This document shows, one piece after another, positions 23,702-32,517 of a DNA stretch of 47,201 bases. Position 1 is the stretch's first letter. Each line of letters begins with the position of its first letter. Position numbers and translations under genes: made by a program. The notes beneath the pieces were generated by a model. That model ran no database searches. It saw nothing but the letters and a program-made list of their open reading frames with translations, and had not been told where the DNA came from. Where the stretch lies: contig UWSJ01000002.1 in the NCBI GenBank assembly GCA_900549525.1, forward strand, positions 1-47,201, in the 5' to 3' direction. Source of the DNA: an uncultured Coriobacteriaceae bacterium. GTDB lineage: Bacteria; Actinomycetota; Coriobacteriia; Coriobacteriales; Atopobiaceae.

Positions 23702-24532
23702 TTACGCCCCCAGGTTGGGGTGCAGAAGCGACGGAGCCGCCCCCAGCAGGAGCTTCGTATAGTCGTCCTGCGGGTGCTCGAACACCTGCTTGGCCGGGCC
23801 CTGCTCCATGATCTGGCCGTGGTTCATGACGACGATGCGGTCTGAGACGTAGCGCACCGTCTGGATGTCGTGGCTGATGAAGATCATCGAGAGACCCAGG
23901 TCACGCTTGAGGTCGGTAAGCAGGTTGAGGATCTGCGCGCGCACCGACACGTCGAGCGCCGAGGTGGGCTCGTCGGCGATGATGGCCGACGGGTTGAGCG
24001 ACATGGCGCGGGCGATGGCGACGCGCTGGCGCTGACCGCCGGAGAGCTGGCCGGGAAGGGCACGCAGGGCGCTCTTGGGCAGGCCGACGAGGCCGATGAG
24101 CTCGTGGATGCGCTTGTCCTGCCCCGCGGCGTCGCCCACCTTGTGCACGAGCAGCGGATCGAGCAGCTGATCGCGCACGGTCATGCGCGGGTTCAGCGCC
24201 GTGGCCGGGTCCTGGAAGACCACCGAGACCACGCGGCCGATCTTCTTGCGCAGGTCGGCCGTGCGCTTGGTGACGTCCTCGCCCTCGAAGTACACGTGCC
24301 CGCTCGTGGGAGACTGCAGGCCGCACATGACGTTGGCCGTGGTGGACTTACCGCAGCCCGACTCGCCCACGATGCCGATCGTCTCGCCCGGCATAAGCTT
24401 GAGCGTGAGGTTCCTGACGGCCTGCACGTAGTTGGGGTGGAAGAGCGACCCCGTGCGCGTCTTGAACGTCACGGAGATGTCATCCAGGAAGATGATGGGC
24501 TGCTCGGCGCTCTTGGTCTTCTCGTCCGCCAT
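23702..24532 (-). CDS. ABC transporter ATP-binding protein (OppF/DppF-like, sialic acid importer)
   Basis: This 276-residue ATPase of the peptide/nickel ABC importer family energises the import complex encoded by the next three upstream genes. It has Walker A GESGCGKST, signature LSGGQRQR, Walker B IIADEPTSALD, and the C-terminal OppF-type extension 'MEQGPAKQVFEHPQDDYTKLLL'. Its ATG directly follows the stop codon of the permease-ATPase fusion, and its Shine-Dalgarno sequence lies inside that gene. In the Haemophilus ducreyi SatABCD sialic acid transporter a peptide-type ABC system does the same job, as I recall; sugar specificity here is inferred from the operon. Confidence 0.92.
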   Translation of the reverse strand: MADEKTKSAEQPIIFLDDISVTFKTRTGSLFHPNYVQAVRNLTLKLMPGETIGIVGESGCGKSTTANVMCGLQSPTSGHVYFEGEDVTKRTADLRKKIGRVVSVVFQDPATALNPRMTVRDQLLDPLLVHKVGDAAGQDKRIHELIGLVGLPKSALRALPGQLSGGQRQRVAIARAMSLNPSAIIADEPTSALDVSVRAQILNLLTDLKRDLGLSMIFISHDIQTVRYVSDRIVVMNHGQIMEQGPAKQVFEHPQDDYTKLLLGAAPSLLHPNLGA

Positions 24533-26644
24533 CTACCTCACCTCCCCTTCGGAGCTCGCTGGCGCACCGGTCGTAGCCGTCACGCCCTCCGAGGCGGCAA
24601 ACGCCTCGTCCTCCGTCACGCCGCACTCGAGGTAGGGCGTGAGACCGTTTGCCTTCAGGTAGTCGTCCGGAAGCTCGGCGAACACGTGATGCGTGCCGCC
24701 GCCCAGCTCCTTGACGAGCGGGTGCACGTCGAGGCCCACCGTGGGGTGGCTCGAGCGCGGCGCGAAGCGGTCGCCCGTGGGGAAGTCCTCGGGCGAGGGC
24801 ACCGATCCGGGCACCTGGTGGAGACGCGAGCCGTCCTTGGCGCCCTCCTCGATGGAGAGGACCGAACCCAGAAGGCCACGCGTGTACTCGTGGATGGGGT
24901 TGGTGAGCAGCTCCTTGGTGGGCGCCTGCTCGATGAGCTGGCCGGCGTACATGACGGTGATCTCGGAGGCGACCTCGGCCACGAGCGCGAGGTCGTGGGA
25001 CACGAAGATCATGGCAAAGCCGAGCTTGGCCTGCAGGTCGTTGAGGAGCTTGATGACCTGCTTCTGCACCGTCACGTCAAGGGCCGTCGTGGGCTCGTCG
25101 CAGATGACGAGCGACGGGTCGCGCGTGAGCGCCATGGCGATGAGGACGCGCTGGCGCTGGCCGCCTGAGAGCTCGTGCGGGTAGCTCTCGAGCGTGCGCT
25201 TGGGGTCGAGACCCACGAGCTCGAGCAGCTCCTCGGCCGTGCGGGTGCCGCCGCGACTCGTGAGCTGCTTCATCTGCGCGGAGATGAGCATGGAGGGGTT
25301 GAGCGAGGACAGGGCGTCCTGGTAGACCATGGCGAGCTCGTTGCCGAGCAGCTTACGGTGCTCGTCGCGACTGAGCTTGAGCAGGTCGCGGCCCTTGTAG
25401 AGCACCTCGCCGGTGATGGTCTCGCCGGGGTCGGTGAGGCCCATGATGACCTTGGTGGTGATGGACTTGCCGCAGCCCGACTCGCCCACGAGCGCCATGC
25501 ACTGGCCCGGGCGCACGTCGAACGACACGTTGTCGACGACCTTCACCGCGCCGTGGCTCTTGAAGCTGATGGAGAGGTTCTTGACCTGCAGGAGCGGCTC
25601 CACCGAGAAGTCCGGCACGTGCCGGTCCGTACGTGCGAGCTCCACCGTGCGGAGCGCCCCGAGCCTGCGCTCGAGCGAGGCGGCCTGCTCCTTGTAGGCG
25701 CGCACCGGGTCGGAGGCGAGGATGTCGTCGGCACGACGGCTCTCGCTGTTCTCGGTGTCGACGGGGGCACCGGGGGCGGCCGCCATGGCGTCGGTGAGGC
25801 CCTCGGACAGGATGTTGAGGGCAAGGCACGTGATCATGATGGCGAGGCCGGGGAACACCGCCTGCCACCAGCGACCGGCAAGCACGCCGGCGCGGGCGTC
25901 GGAAAGGATGTTGCCCCAGGTGGGCGTGGGCTCGCCGATGCCGGCACCGATGAAGGTCAGCGACGCCTCGAACACGATGGCGTCGGCCACGAGCGTCACG
26001 GTGAAGACCATGATGGGCGCGATGCAGTTGCGCAGCACGTGACGGATGAGGATCCACGGGGCGCGGGCACCCGAGACGATGACGGCGCGAACGTAGTCCT
26101 CGCCGTACTCGGACACGATGTTGGCGCGCACGATGCGGGCGATCTGCGGCGTGTACATGAAGCCGATGGCGAAGATGATGGCCGGCAGGTTGTTGCCGAG
26201 GATGGTCACGAACACGGCCGCAAGCGCGATGCCGGGCACTGACATGATGATGTCGAGCACGCGCATGATGACCTCGGACACGGCCTTGCGCGAGACGGCC
26301 GCCACCGCTCCCACGATCGAGCCGCACACGAGCGCCATGGCCGTGGCGCCAAAGCCGATGAGCAGCGAATACTGGCCGCCGTAGAACATGCGGGACAGGA
26401 TGTCGCGGCCCTTGTCGTCCGTGCCGAAGATGAAGCCGGCACCCGGCGCCTGACGCGCCTTGTAGATGGCCGTGGGGTTATACGGCGAGATGAGGGGTGC
26501 GAGCACCGTGATGAGCAGCACCACGAGCAGGATGCCGAGGGCAATCTTGCTCGAGAGCCTCATGTTCTTGAAGCCGCCGAACTTAAGGCCCTTGGAGGCG
26601 GCCTCCTCGAGTTTCTTGGTCTGTTCCTCTCGTACCTTAACCAT
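24533..26644 (-). CDS. Permease-ATPase fusion of a peptide-type ABC importer (DppC-DppD-like)
   Basis: This 703-residue protein combines a membrane domain and an ATPase of the peptide-type ABC importers. Residues ~30-290 form the permease with about six helices and the EAA-type loop 'EDYVRAVIVSGARAPWILIRH' (182-202). A hydrophilic linker (~290-345) follows, and then a DppD-like ATPase with Walker A GESGCGKS (387-394), LSGGQRQR, Walker B VICDEPTTALD and a long C-terminal tail (to 703) carrying 'HEYTRGLLGSVLSIEEG'. The transporter would thus be binding protein + DppB + this fusion + OppF. Similar fusions are known in peptide-type and Sat-type sialic acid importers. It starts 4 nt after the upstream permease gene. 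Confidence 0.92.
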   Translation of the reverse strand: MVKVREEQTKKLEEAASKGLKFGGFKNMRLSSKIALGILLVVLLITVLAPLISPYNPTAIYKARQAPGAGFIFGTDDKGRDILSRMFYGGQYSLLIGFGATAMALVCGSIVGAVAAVSRKAVSEVIMRVLDIIMSVPGIALAAVFVTILGNNLPAIIFAIGFMYTPQIARIVRANIVSEYGEDYVRAVIVSGARAPWILIRHVLRNCIAPIMVFTVTLVADAIVFEASLTFIGAGIGEPTPTWGNILSDARAGVLAGRWWQAVFPGLAIMITCLALNILSEGLTDAMAAAPGAPVDTENSESRRADDILASDPVRAYKEQAASLERRLGALRTVELARTDRHVPDFSVEPLLQVKNLSISFKSHGAVKVVDNVSFDVRPGQCMALVGESGCGKSITTKVIMGLTDPGETITGEVLYKGRDLLKLSRDEHRKLLGNELAMVYQDALSSLNPSMLISAQMKQLTSRGGTRTAEELLELVGLDPKRTLESYPHELSGGQRQRVLIAMALTRDPSLVICDEPTTALDVTVQKQVIKLLNDLQAKLGFAMIFVSHDLALVAEVASEITVMYAGQLIEQAPTKELLTNPIHEYTRGLLGSVLSIEEGAKDGSRLHQVPGSVPSPEDFPTGDRFAPRSSHPTVGLDVHPLVKELGGGTHHVFAELPDDYLKANGLTPYLECGVTEDEAFAASEGVTATTGAPASSEGEVR

Positions 26645-26648
26645 TGCC

Positions 26649-27605
26649 CTACACCGTCCTAATGCGCGGGTTGATCAGGAGGTAGAGCATGTCAACCACG
26701 ATGTTGATGACGATGAACGCGAGAGCCACGACGATGACGACGCCCTGCACGAGGGTGGTCTCGTTGCCCTGGACGCCCTGGAGGATCGCCGTGCCCATGC
26801 CCGGCAGGTTGAAGATGACCTCGATGACGACGGCGCCGCCCATGAGGTAGCCAATCTTGAGGCCGAGCGTGGTGACCGGCGTGATGAGGGCGTTGCGCAG
26901 CACGTTGCGCGCAATGACGACGCGCTCGGGGATGCCGGCGCCACGGGCCGTGCGCACGTAGTCCTTGTCGAGCTCCTCGACCATGGCGGTGCGCACGATG
27001 CGGGTCATCTGGCCGGTAAGCGGGAAGGCGAGGGCGATGGCCGGCATGATCATGCGGGCAAACCAGCCGCCCGGGTTGGCGAAGAAGTTGGGGAGGTTGC
27101 CCGAGGCGGGCAGCATGCGCAGCGTGGACGAGAACACGAGGATGAGCAGGACGGCGAGCCAGAACGACGGGGTGGCCAGGCCGCCGATGGAGAGCACACG
27201 GATGACCTGGTCGGGCCACCTGTCACGGTAGAGCGCGGCTATCACGCCCAACAAGAACGAGAAGAACGCGCCAATGGCAAGGCCGAAGAACGTGAGCTGC
27301 ATCGTGACGGGCAGGGCGTTCGCGATGCGGTCGGCAACGGAGTAGCGGGCGGCACCGTACTCGCCCAGGTCACCGTGCAGCAGGCCGCCCATGTAGCGCA
27401 CGTAGCGGACGGGCCAGGGGTCGTCGAGGCCGTACTGCTCGTGGTACTGGGCGATGGCCTCCGGGGTGGCGCCGTCTCCCAGGGCCGAGTAGGCCGGGTC
27501 GACCTTCGAGAAGGACATCAGGAAGAACACAAGCAGCGTGACCCCCAATGCCATGATCGGCAGCGCTATGAGCCTCCTGCCGATGAGCCGCAACAGGTTG
27601 TTCAC
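26649..27605 (-). CDS. ABC transporter permease (DppB-like, sialic acid importer)
   Basis: This 318-residue membrane protein of the OppB/DppB family has an N-terminal helix 'LIALPIMALGVTLLVFFLM', then about five more helices, and the EAA loop 'LDKDYVRTARGAGIPERVVIARNVLRN' region that contacts the ATPase. It pairs with the permease half of the fusion protein to form the pore. The start is GTG at 27605 with AAGGAGAGGGGAG upstream. The gap of about 127 nt to the binding protein gene could hold a weak transcription attenuator, but none was identified. Confidence 0.92.
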   Translation of the reverse strand: MNNLLRLIGRRLIALPIMALGVTLLVFFLMSFSKVDPAYSALGDGATPEAIAQYHEQYGLDDPWPVRYVRYMGGLLHGDLGEYGAARYSVADRIANALPVTMQLTFFGLAIGAFFSFLLGVIAALYRDRWPDQVIRVLSIGGLATPSFWLAVLLILVFSSTLRMLPASGNLPNFFANPGGWFARMIMPAIALAFPLTGQMTRIVRTAMVEELDKDYVRTARGAGIPERVVIARNVLRNALITPVTTLGLKIGYLMGGAVVIEVIFNLPGMGTAILQGVQGNETTLVQGVVIVVALAFIVINIVVDMLYLLINPRIRTV

Positions 27606-27732
27606 GGTCTCCCCTCTCCTTGGTGGGTATGCCTCGTGGGCATACGTAATCAGAAAGGGGGCCCGAGCAAGGGTAGCCCGGGCCCCCGATGTTGCGTTCC
27701 ACGCAGCTAGGCCGTCGGGAGCCTTGAGGATT

Positions 27733-29334
27733 CTACGCCTTGAGGCTCGCCGCCTCGAGGAACATCATGCCCGTGGTGCCGATGCCCTCGAAGTTCTTGA
27801 TGGCCGTGCCGGACGGCGACTTGGACGGGTCGTCCCAGGAGGCCGTAACCGTCTTGACGTGGACGATCGGGTAGAGGACGCAGTTCTCCGCGATGAGGTC
27901 GAAGACCTCGTTCCACGTGCTCTGCTGCTCGTCGCCGGTCTGGCCGAGGGCCTTGGTCATGAGCTCGTTGATCTGCTTCCACTCCGCAGAGGTGCCCCAC
28001 GGGCAGCGCTGCTTCATCCAGACGCCGTCGCCGTACCACCAGCTGAGCAGCAGGTCCGTGTCGCCGCCGAAGCAGGACGGGTCACCCGGCGCGACGAGGA
28101 TGTCCCAGCTGTCGGTGCCGGAGTCGATGGCGGAGTAGGTGGCCGGCGAGGTGTCGGTCTTGATCTCGACGGTGAAGCCGAGGGCGTCGAGGTCCTCCTT
28201 GATCTGGGTGGCCATGCCCTTGACCTGCTCGTTGTCGGTGGTGCGCATGACGATCGGGCCGGCGGTGGCACCGGACTCCTCGAGCAGCGACTTGGCCTTG
28301 TCGGCGTCGGTGGTGTAGACCGTGGCGGCCTCGTGGTAGTTGGTGAAGGTCTCGGGCAGGTAGCAGCTGGCGGGCGTGGCGAGGCCGGCAAAGGTGTTGT
28401 TGACGATCTGGTCGTAGTTGATGGCGTACATGACAGCCTGGCGCAGCTTGACGTTGTTCCACTGCTCCTTGGCGACGTTGAACATGATGAAGCGGGTGCC
28501 GAAGCCCTGGACGTTGTCGATCTTGCAGCCCGCGCCCTCGAGCGCGTCGATGGCGTCGGCCGTGACGAGCTCCATGACCTGGGAGGTGCCCTCCTGCTGC
28601 TCGGTGAGGCGGGCGGTGCCGTCGGTCACGACGTCGAAGTGGAGCTTCTCGTCCTTGGGCTTGAACTCTCCGTTGTAGTTGGGGTTGGGGACGAGGTCGA
28701 GCGCCTTGTCGGTCATGGAGTCGTACATCCACGGGCCTGAGCCGATGGGCTTGGCGGCAACCTCGTCGGCCGTCTGGGAGGCCGGGTAGGCGCGGATGAT
28801 GGCGAGACGCTCCTTGAGCAGACCGAAGTTGGCGACCTTGGTCTTGATGGTGACAGTCTTGTCGTCCTTGGCCTCAAGGGACTCGAACGGCTCGAAGAAG
28901 GCGGTGTAGACGCCGCCGGAGACGCAGAGGTTGTAGGAGTTCACGATGTCGGCGGCCTTGACCTCGGTGCCGTCGGAGTAGGTGGCGCCATCGCGGATGG
29001 TGACCTCGAAGGTGTTGTCGTCAATCATGGTGGGCTCGTCCTCCTTGGCGAGCTCCTTGTGGATGCTGTAGTCGTGGAAGTCGGTGCCGTAGAGACCCTC
29101 GAGGACGTGCCAGTTGGCGCACAGGCCGATGGCGGAGCCGGTCTTCGTCGGGTCGAACGTGGAGGGTGCGTACGCAGACGCGGCCGTGATGGTGCCGCCG
29201 CCCTCGGTGCCGGAGGCCTCGCCGGTGGACGCGCCACCGCCGTTGCCGCCGCCACAGGCGGTCAGGCCCAGACCGGCCGCGGCGATGCCGGCGGCTCCGA
29301 GGAACGAACGACGAGACATGTTGATGGTTTTCAT
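27733..29334 (-). CDS. Tat-exported lipoprotein substrate-binding protein (SBP family 5)
   Basis: This 533-residue solute-binding protein of the peptide/nickel family 5 would bind sialic acid (by context) and deliver it to the permease. The N-terminus has both a twin-arginine motif SRRSFLG and a lipobox LTAC with Cys27, followed by a Gly/Ser-rich tether, so it should be folded before export and then lipid-anchored. A conserved family segment reads 'YAPSTFDPTKTGSA' near the start, and the mid-protein 'LRQAVMYAINYDQIV' is a classic SBP_bac_5 pattern. The ATG has GGAG upstream. It is the first gene of the operon. TatA and TatC are encoded elsewhere in this window. Confidence 0.9.
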   Translation of the reverse strand: MKTINMSRRSFLGAAGIAAAGLGLTACGGGNGGGASTGEASGTEGGGTITAASAYAPSTFDPTKTGSAIGLCANWHVLEGLYGTDFHDYSIHKELAKEDEPTMIDDNTFEVTIRDGATYSDGTEVKAADIVNSYNLCVSGGVYTAFFEPFESLEAKDDKTVTIKTKVANFGLLKERLAIIRAYPASQTADEVAAKPIGSGPWMYDSMTDKALDLVPNPNYNGEFKPKDEKLHFDVVTDGTARLTEQQEGTSQVMELVTADAIDALEGAGCKIDNVQGFGTRFIMFNVAKEQWNNVKLRQAVMYAINYDQIVNNTFAGLATPASCYLPETFTNYHEAATVYTTDADKAKSLLEESGATAGPIVMRTTDNEQVKGMATQIKEDLDALGFTVEIKTDTSPATYSAIDSGTDSWDILVAPGDPSCFGGDTDLLLSWWYGDGVWMKQRCPWGTSAEWKQINELMTKALGQTGDEQQSTWNEVFDLIAENCVLYPIVHVKTVTASWDDPSKSPSGTAIKNFEGIGTTGMMFLEAASLKA

Positions 29335-29612
29335 GGGCAGCGCTCCAATCAGACGGCGGTTGCGCTCTCCCGAGACGCACCGCGGCTTCCCCGACCATTC
29401 GTGCTTCGGTTGTCTGCATACTATTGGGAAAAAGTACCAACGGTCGTCCGAAACCGGCAGATGGTCACTATTCTTCGCCGAGCAGAAAAGGGAGGGAAAT
29501 ATATTTCCGGCCGGTTACCGGTTGACGTCGTCTTGGGTTGGAGCGTTATGTACTTATCTAACAGGCATTTCTCGGCTGTTTGATGGTCTTGGATGGCTGT
29601 CAAGCCGCTGTT
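29335..29612 (-). promoter_or_regulatory. nan operon control region
   Basis: This 278-nt gap between the RpiR-type regulator gene and the binding protein gene is noticeably A+T richer than its surroundings. It contains a perfect 14-bp palindrome (29495-29508) and an 11-bp imperfect-centre dyad (29511-29521). A TTGACA occurs on the minus strand at 29598-29603, but no convincing -10 box sits 16-18 nt from it, so I do not name the exact promoter. Confidence 0.5.
29495..29508. promoter_or_regulatory. Palindromic operator candidate GGAAATATATTTCC
   Basis: This is a perfect 14-bp palindrome, followed 2 bp later by CCGGT-T-ACCGG (29511-29521). RpiR/MurR-type regulators bind A/T-rich palindromes, and the gene for one lies adjacent, so this is a plausible site for sialic-acid-responsive control. 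The assignment is by context. Confidence 0.55.
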
Positions 29613-30476
29613 TTACAGCATGCGGGTAGCCAGAGCGTCCGACGTGCGGTCGGCATTCATCTGCGCGCGGGGCTGGTCGACGCGGCAATACTCCTCGGAA
29701 AGCAGACCGATCACGAACAGCAGGGACACCTTCGCCGAGATGCTGCCACCCTCAAGCGGCGTCTCTCGGCCACCGCACACGAGCACCTCCTCGGCGTACT
29801 CCGCCACCGGCGAGTTAGGGTAGCGCGTCACCACGATGATGTGCGCACCCGCCGCCTTGGCGTTCTCGAGCACGTCAATTGCGTCCTTGGTGACGCCGAG
29901 GTAGGACAGGAACAGCACGACCGCGCCCTCGTCCATGAGGCTCGCCGTCATGATCTGGCAGTGCGAGTCGGTCACATGGCGAAACTTGGGCGACAGCGTG
30001 ATGAAGTGGCTCCACGCATCGGCGGCCACCGTGTCGCAGCCCCCGTGCCCCAGGCAGTAGACGTCACGCGCACGCTGCAGGAGCCGGGCGCAGCGCACGA
30101 GCGCCGCCCAGTCCATGAGCGCGAGCGTCTCGTCCATGGCAGCCACGTTGACGTCGCGCATCTGCTGAGCTGCGGCTTTGGCGTTGGCGAGCTTGACCGC
30201 CTCGGGAATGGGTTCGGCCGACTGACGGATGGCGTCGTACGTGGGCACCGTCCCTAGGCGGGCAAGCGCGAGCTTGAGGCTGCCATAACCCTCGTAGCCG
30301 AGGTTGTCGCAAAGCCGCGACACGGTGGCCTTGCCCACGCCGCACGCGTCAGCGAGGTCGGAGATAGAGAGATACTGGGCCTCGACGGGATGGGCAAGCA
30401 GGTAGTCGGCGACTTTGCGTAGCGACGGCGTGAGGGTGGGGTAGACGTCTTCTATCTGACGAATGAGCGAGCTCAT
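29613..30476 (-). CDS. MurR/RpiR family transcriptional regulator (probable nan regulator)
   Basis: This 287-residue regulator has an N-terminal HTH_6 domain (1-77; 'LSISDLADACGVGKATVSRLCDNLGYEGYGSLK') and a C-terminal SIS sugar-phosphate-binding domain (~115-250; 'VYCLGHGGCDTVAADAWSHF', 'VVLFLSYLGVTKDAIDVLENAKAAGAHIIVVT'). Members sense sugar phosphates such as GlcNAc-6-P or ManNAc-6-P and often control sialic acid operons. It lies upstream of the nan genes on the same strand, separated by a control region with a palindrome. The ATG has GGAG upstream. Whether it represses or activates is not visible. Confidence 0.9.
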   Translation of the reverse strand: MSSLIRQIEDVYPTLTPSLRKVADYLLAHPVEAQYLSISDLADACGVGKATVSRLCDNLGYEGYGSLKLALARLGTVPTYDAIRQSAEPIPEAVKLANAKAAAQQMRDVNVAAMDETLALMDWAALVRCARLLQRARDVYCLGHGGCDTVAADAWSHFITLSPKFRHVTDSHCQIMTASLMDEGAVVLFLSYLGVTKDAIDVLENAKAAGAHIIVVTRYPNSPVAEYAEEVLVCGGRETPLEGGSISAKVSLLFVIGLLSEEYCRVDQPRAQMNADRTSDALATRML

Positions 30477-30863
30477 GGGGGCTCCGTCCTGCCGCCCGAC
30501 CGGACGGCGTTGCTCGGTCGCAGGCCGCTCGGCCTTTGGGACAGTTTCCCAGACGAGCGCACATCGGTAGCGATAATCGGTAGCTTATCCCACAAACGGC
30601 CGATACACTCGCCTAGACGCGACGTGTGCGTGACATGACGCTGCAGTTCGCCGTTGGGCGCAGTCGGCGTAAACGCTCCTCTGCGTGCGAGCTATCGGGG
30701 GATGAAACGCAGGTTGCACTCGTGGGGACGTTTGCGGGCGAAAAGTGGCGCAAACGCTCCTGAGCGTGCAAGCTGCCGAGAAGCGATGCGTAGCTTGCAC
30801 GCACGTGCGCATTTGTAGGCGATGCTCGGAGCAAACGCTCCGTGAGGCGTAAGCTGTGAGGAA
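30477..30863. other. Gene-free region with hairpin-forming tandem repeats
   Basis: No credible gene lies here. The 30593-30863 part carries ~81-bp degenerate tandem repeats, described separately. The rest, next to the regulator start, may contain its promoter but shows no clear box. Confidence 0.6.
30593..30863. repeat. Degenerate ~81-bp tandem repeats with internal dyads
   Basis: The core AAACGCTCC...GCGTGC.AGCT recurs at 30671, 30752 and 30833, exactly 81 bp apart, and a weaker copy may begin near 30593. In the best copy GCGTGCAAGCT (30764-30774) and AGCTTGCACGC (30792-30802) form a perfect 11-bp stem with a 17-nt loop. The array abuts the stop codon of the flavoprotein gene, so it is transcribed as that gene's 3' region or as the leader of the regulator. 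Confidence 0.8.
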
Positions 30864-32495
30864 CTAACGGGCCTCGAACGTCGCGCGAGGGCGGCCCTCG
30901 GCGTCGAGAAGCACCTCGATGCGCCGGGCAAGGCCGGCATCGGACTCGGGATGGTCGGCGCGATAGTGGCTCCCTCGGCTCTCGCGACGAAGCAGCGCCG
31001 CCGTAAGCAACGCCTCGGCACAGGTGAGACGAGCGGCAAGTCGACGGCTGCGCGCGAGGCCACGGGCATCGAGCCCGGACGTCCCCTCCGCGCTCCGAGG
31101 CCGGGAGGACAGCTCGCGTGCCAGCTCGAGCGACTGCGCAAGCCCGCGCTCGTCTCGCACCACCATGGCGTTGCGGTAGAGGGAGGCCTTGAGAGCGCTT
31201 GTGGCCTCGCGAATGTCCCGGGCGTCCCACTGCCAGGCGTCGAAGCTCCAGGTCGCAAGCGGCTCGTCGGCACCCGCGACGGCCTCGGCGGCAGAGCGTC
31301 CCGCGATACCGCCGAAGACGAGACCGTTGGCGCTCGAAAGTCCACCCAGTCGGTCGGCCCCGTGCATGCCACCCGTAACCTCACCGGCCGCGAAGAGTCC
31401 CGGCACACCCGTCGAGGCGTCAGGCGTGATACGCACGCCTCCGTTAGCCGCATGGGCGTACATGCCAAGCTCCACGGGGTCGTCGGGCGTAACGCCCTTG
31501 GCCTCGCGCAGCCAGTCGAAGTACGTGCGAACGAACTCGGGCGAATTCTTGCGCAGCGCATCGGTGAAGGTGACGCGCACGCCACGCCCGGTCGCGGCCA
31601 TCTCGCGCGCCACGGCAAGGTCGACCTCGCGCGAGGCGAGTCGGCTCGTGAAGGGCCCGTAGCCCGAGCGCTGGTCGAGCAGGGTCGCCACGTGCCCCGC
31701 GTCACCGTCGAGCAGGGGCGTTCCGTCCGCACGCGAAAGGCGCGTGAAGCGGAAGGTCTTCTCGTTGAAGACGATCCCGGGAGCCGGGCGGAGGTAGCCC
31801 GGCATCATCTGCATGAACTCCATGTTGACGAGCGAACAGCCCGCCGCCAGCGCGAGCGCCTGACCCGTGCCCTCCACGTCCTCCGTGCACAGGTGATGCT
31901 CGAACAGCGACCCGTAGCCACCCGTCGCCAGCACGACCGAGCGCGCCCCAACGTAGGCAAGGCCGTCCTGCCCCGCAAGCACCGCCCCGCATACCGCGTC
32001 ACCGTTCCGCACGAGCTCAAGCGCCTCGCAGTCCGCCAGCACCCGTACGCCCAGCTCCTCCAGCAGCCGCGAGAACACCTCGCGCACGCTCGCGAACTCG
32101 AGGCCGTTCCAGTCACGGTGCTTGTGGTCGAAGCACGGGATGAACTCGCGCTCCCCGGCGTTGCCGGCCCGGCGCAGCGTGACGCCCCGACCACGCAGGC
32201 GCGCAATGGCGGGCTCGATGCCCCGCACGAGGGTGCAGGCCAGCTCGCGGTTCGCCACGCCGCAGCCCACGCGCTCGATCGTCTCGATTAAGTCGGCCTC
32301 GTCCGCCACGCCGTCAGGCCCTATGAGTCCCAGGCCCCACGTGCCTGGGTAGAAGCTCGACCCCGAGAAGAGCCTGCCCCGGCACGCGATGGTGACTTCC
32401 GCGCCCCGCTCGGCGGCTGCGACGGCTGCCGAGAGGCCCGCAAGCCCCGAACCCAGCACGAGCACGTCGGTGGCGAGGGTGCGGTCGAGGCGCAT
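30864..32495 (-). CDS. FAD-dependent oxidoreductase (fumarate reductase/aspartate oxidase flavoprotein family)
   Basis: This 543-residue flavoprotein resembles the FAD subunit of fumarate reductase/succinate dehydrogenase and L-aspartate oxidase. The FAD-binding dinucleotide motif 'VLVLGSGLAGLSAAVAAAERG' lies at residues 11-31, the 'VVLATGGYGSLFEHH' strand is mid-protein, and the C-terminal FAD contact 'GLFAAGEVTGGMHGADRLGGLSSANGLVFG' is present. No Tat signal or heme motif is visible, so it looks cytosolic. Nicotinate-synthesis partners (nadA, nadC) are not adjacent, so NadB identity is not assumed. The ATG has AAGGAG upstream and follows the HAD gene by 22 nt, ending the Tat/topoisomerase gene run. 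Substrate unknown. Confidence 0.8.
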   Translation of the reverse strand: MRLDRTLATDVLVLGSGLAGLSAAVAAAERGAEVTIACRGRLFSGSSFYPGTWGLGLIGPDGVADEADLIETIERVGCGVANRELACTLVRGIEPAIARLRGRGVTLRRAGNAGEREFIPCFDHKHRDWNGLEFASVREVFSRLLEELGVRVLADCEALELVRNGDAVCGAVLAGQDGLAYVGARSVVLATGGYGSLFEHHLCTEDVEGTGQALALAAGCSLVNMEFMQMMPGYLRPAPGIVFNEKTFRFTRLSRADGTPLLDGDAGHVATLLDQRSGYGPFTSRLASREVDLAVAREMAATGRGVRVTFTDALRKNSPEFVRTYFDWLREAKGVTPDDPVELGMYAHAANGGVRITPDASTGVPGLFAAGEVTGGMHGADRLGGLSSANGLVFGGIAGRSAAEAVAGADEPLATWSFDAWQWDARDIREATSALKASLYRNAMVVRDERGLAQSLELARELSSRPRSAEGTSGLDARGLARSRRLAARLTCAEALLTAALLRRESRGSHYRADHPESDAGLARRIEVLLDAEGRPRATFEAR

Positions 32496-32517
32496 GGCAG
32501 CTCCTTGGAAGACGGGG

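Noticed and set aside
29598..29603. TTGACA on the minus strand as the nan promoter -35 box
   Set aside because: No acceptable -10 hexamer 16-18 nt downstream.
30593..30863. 81-bp repeats considered as a CRISPR array
   Set aside because: Repeats are diverged along their full length, with no constant repeat/unique spacer pattern and no cas genes in the window.
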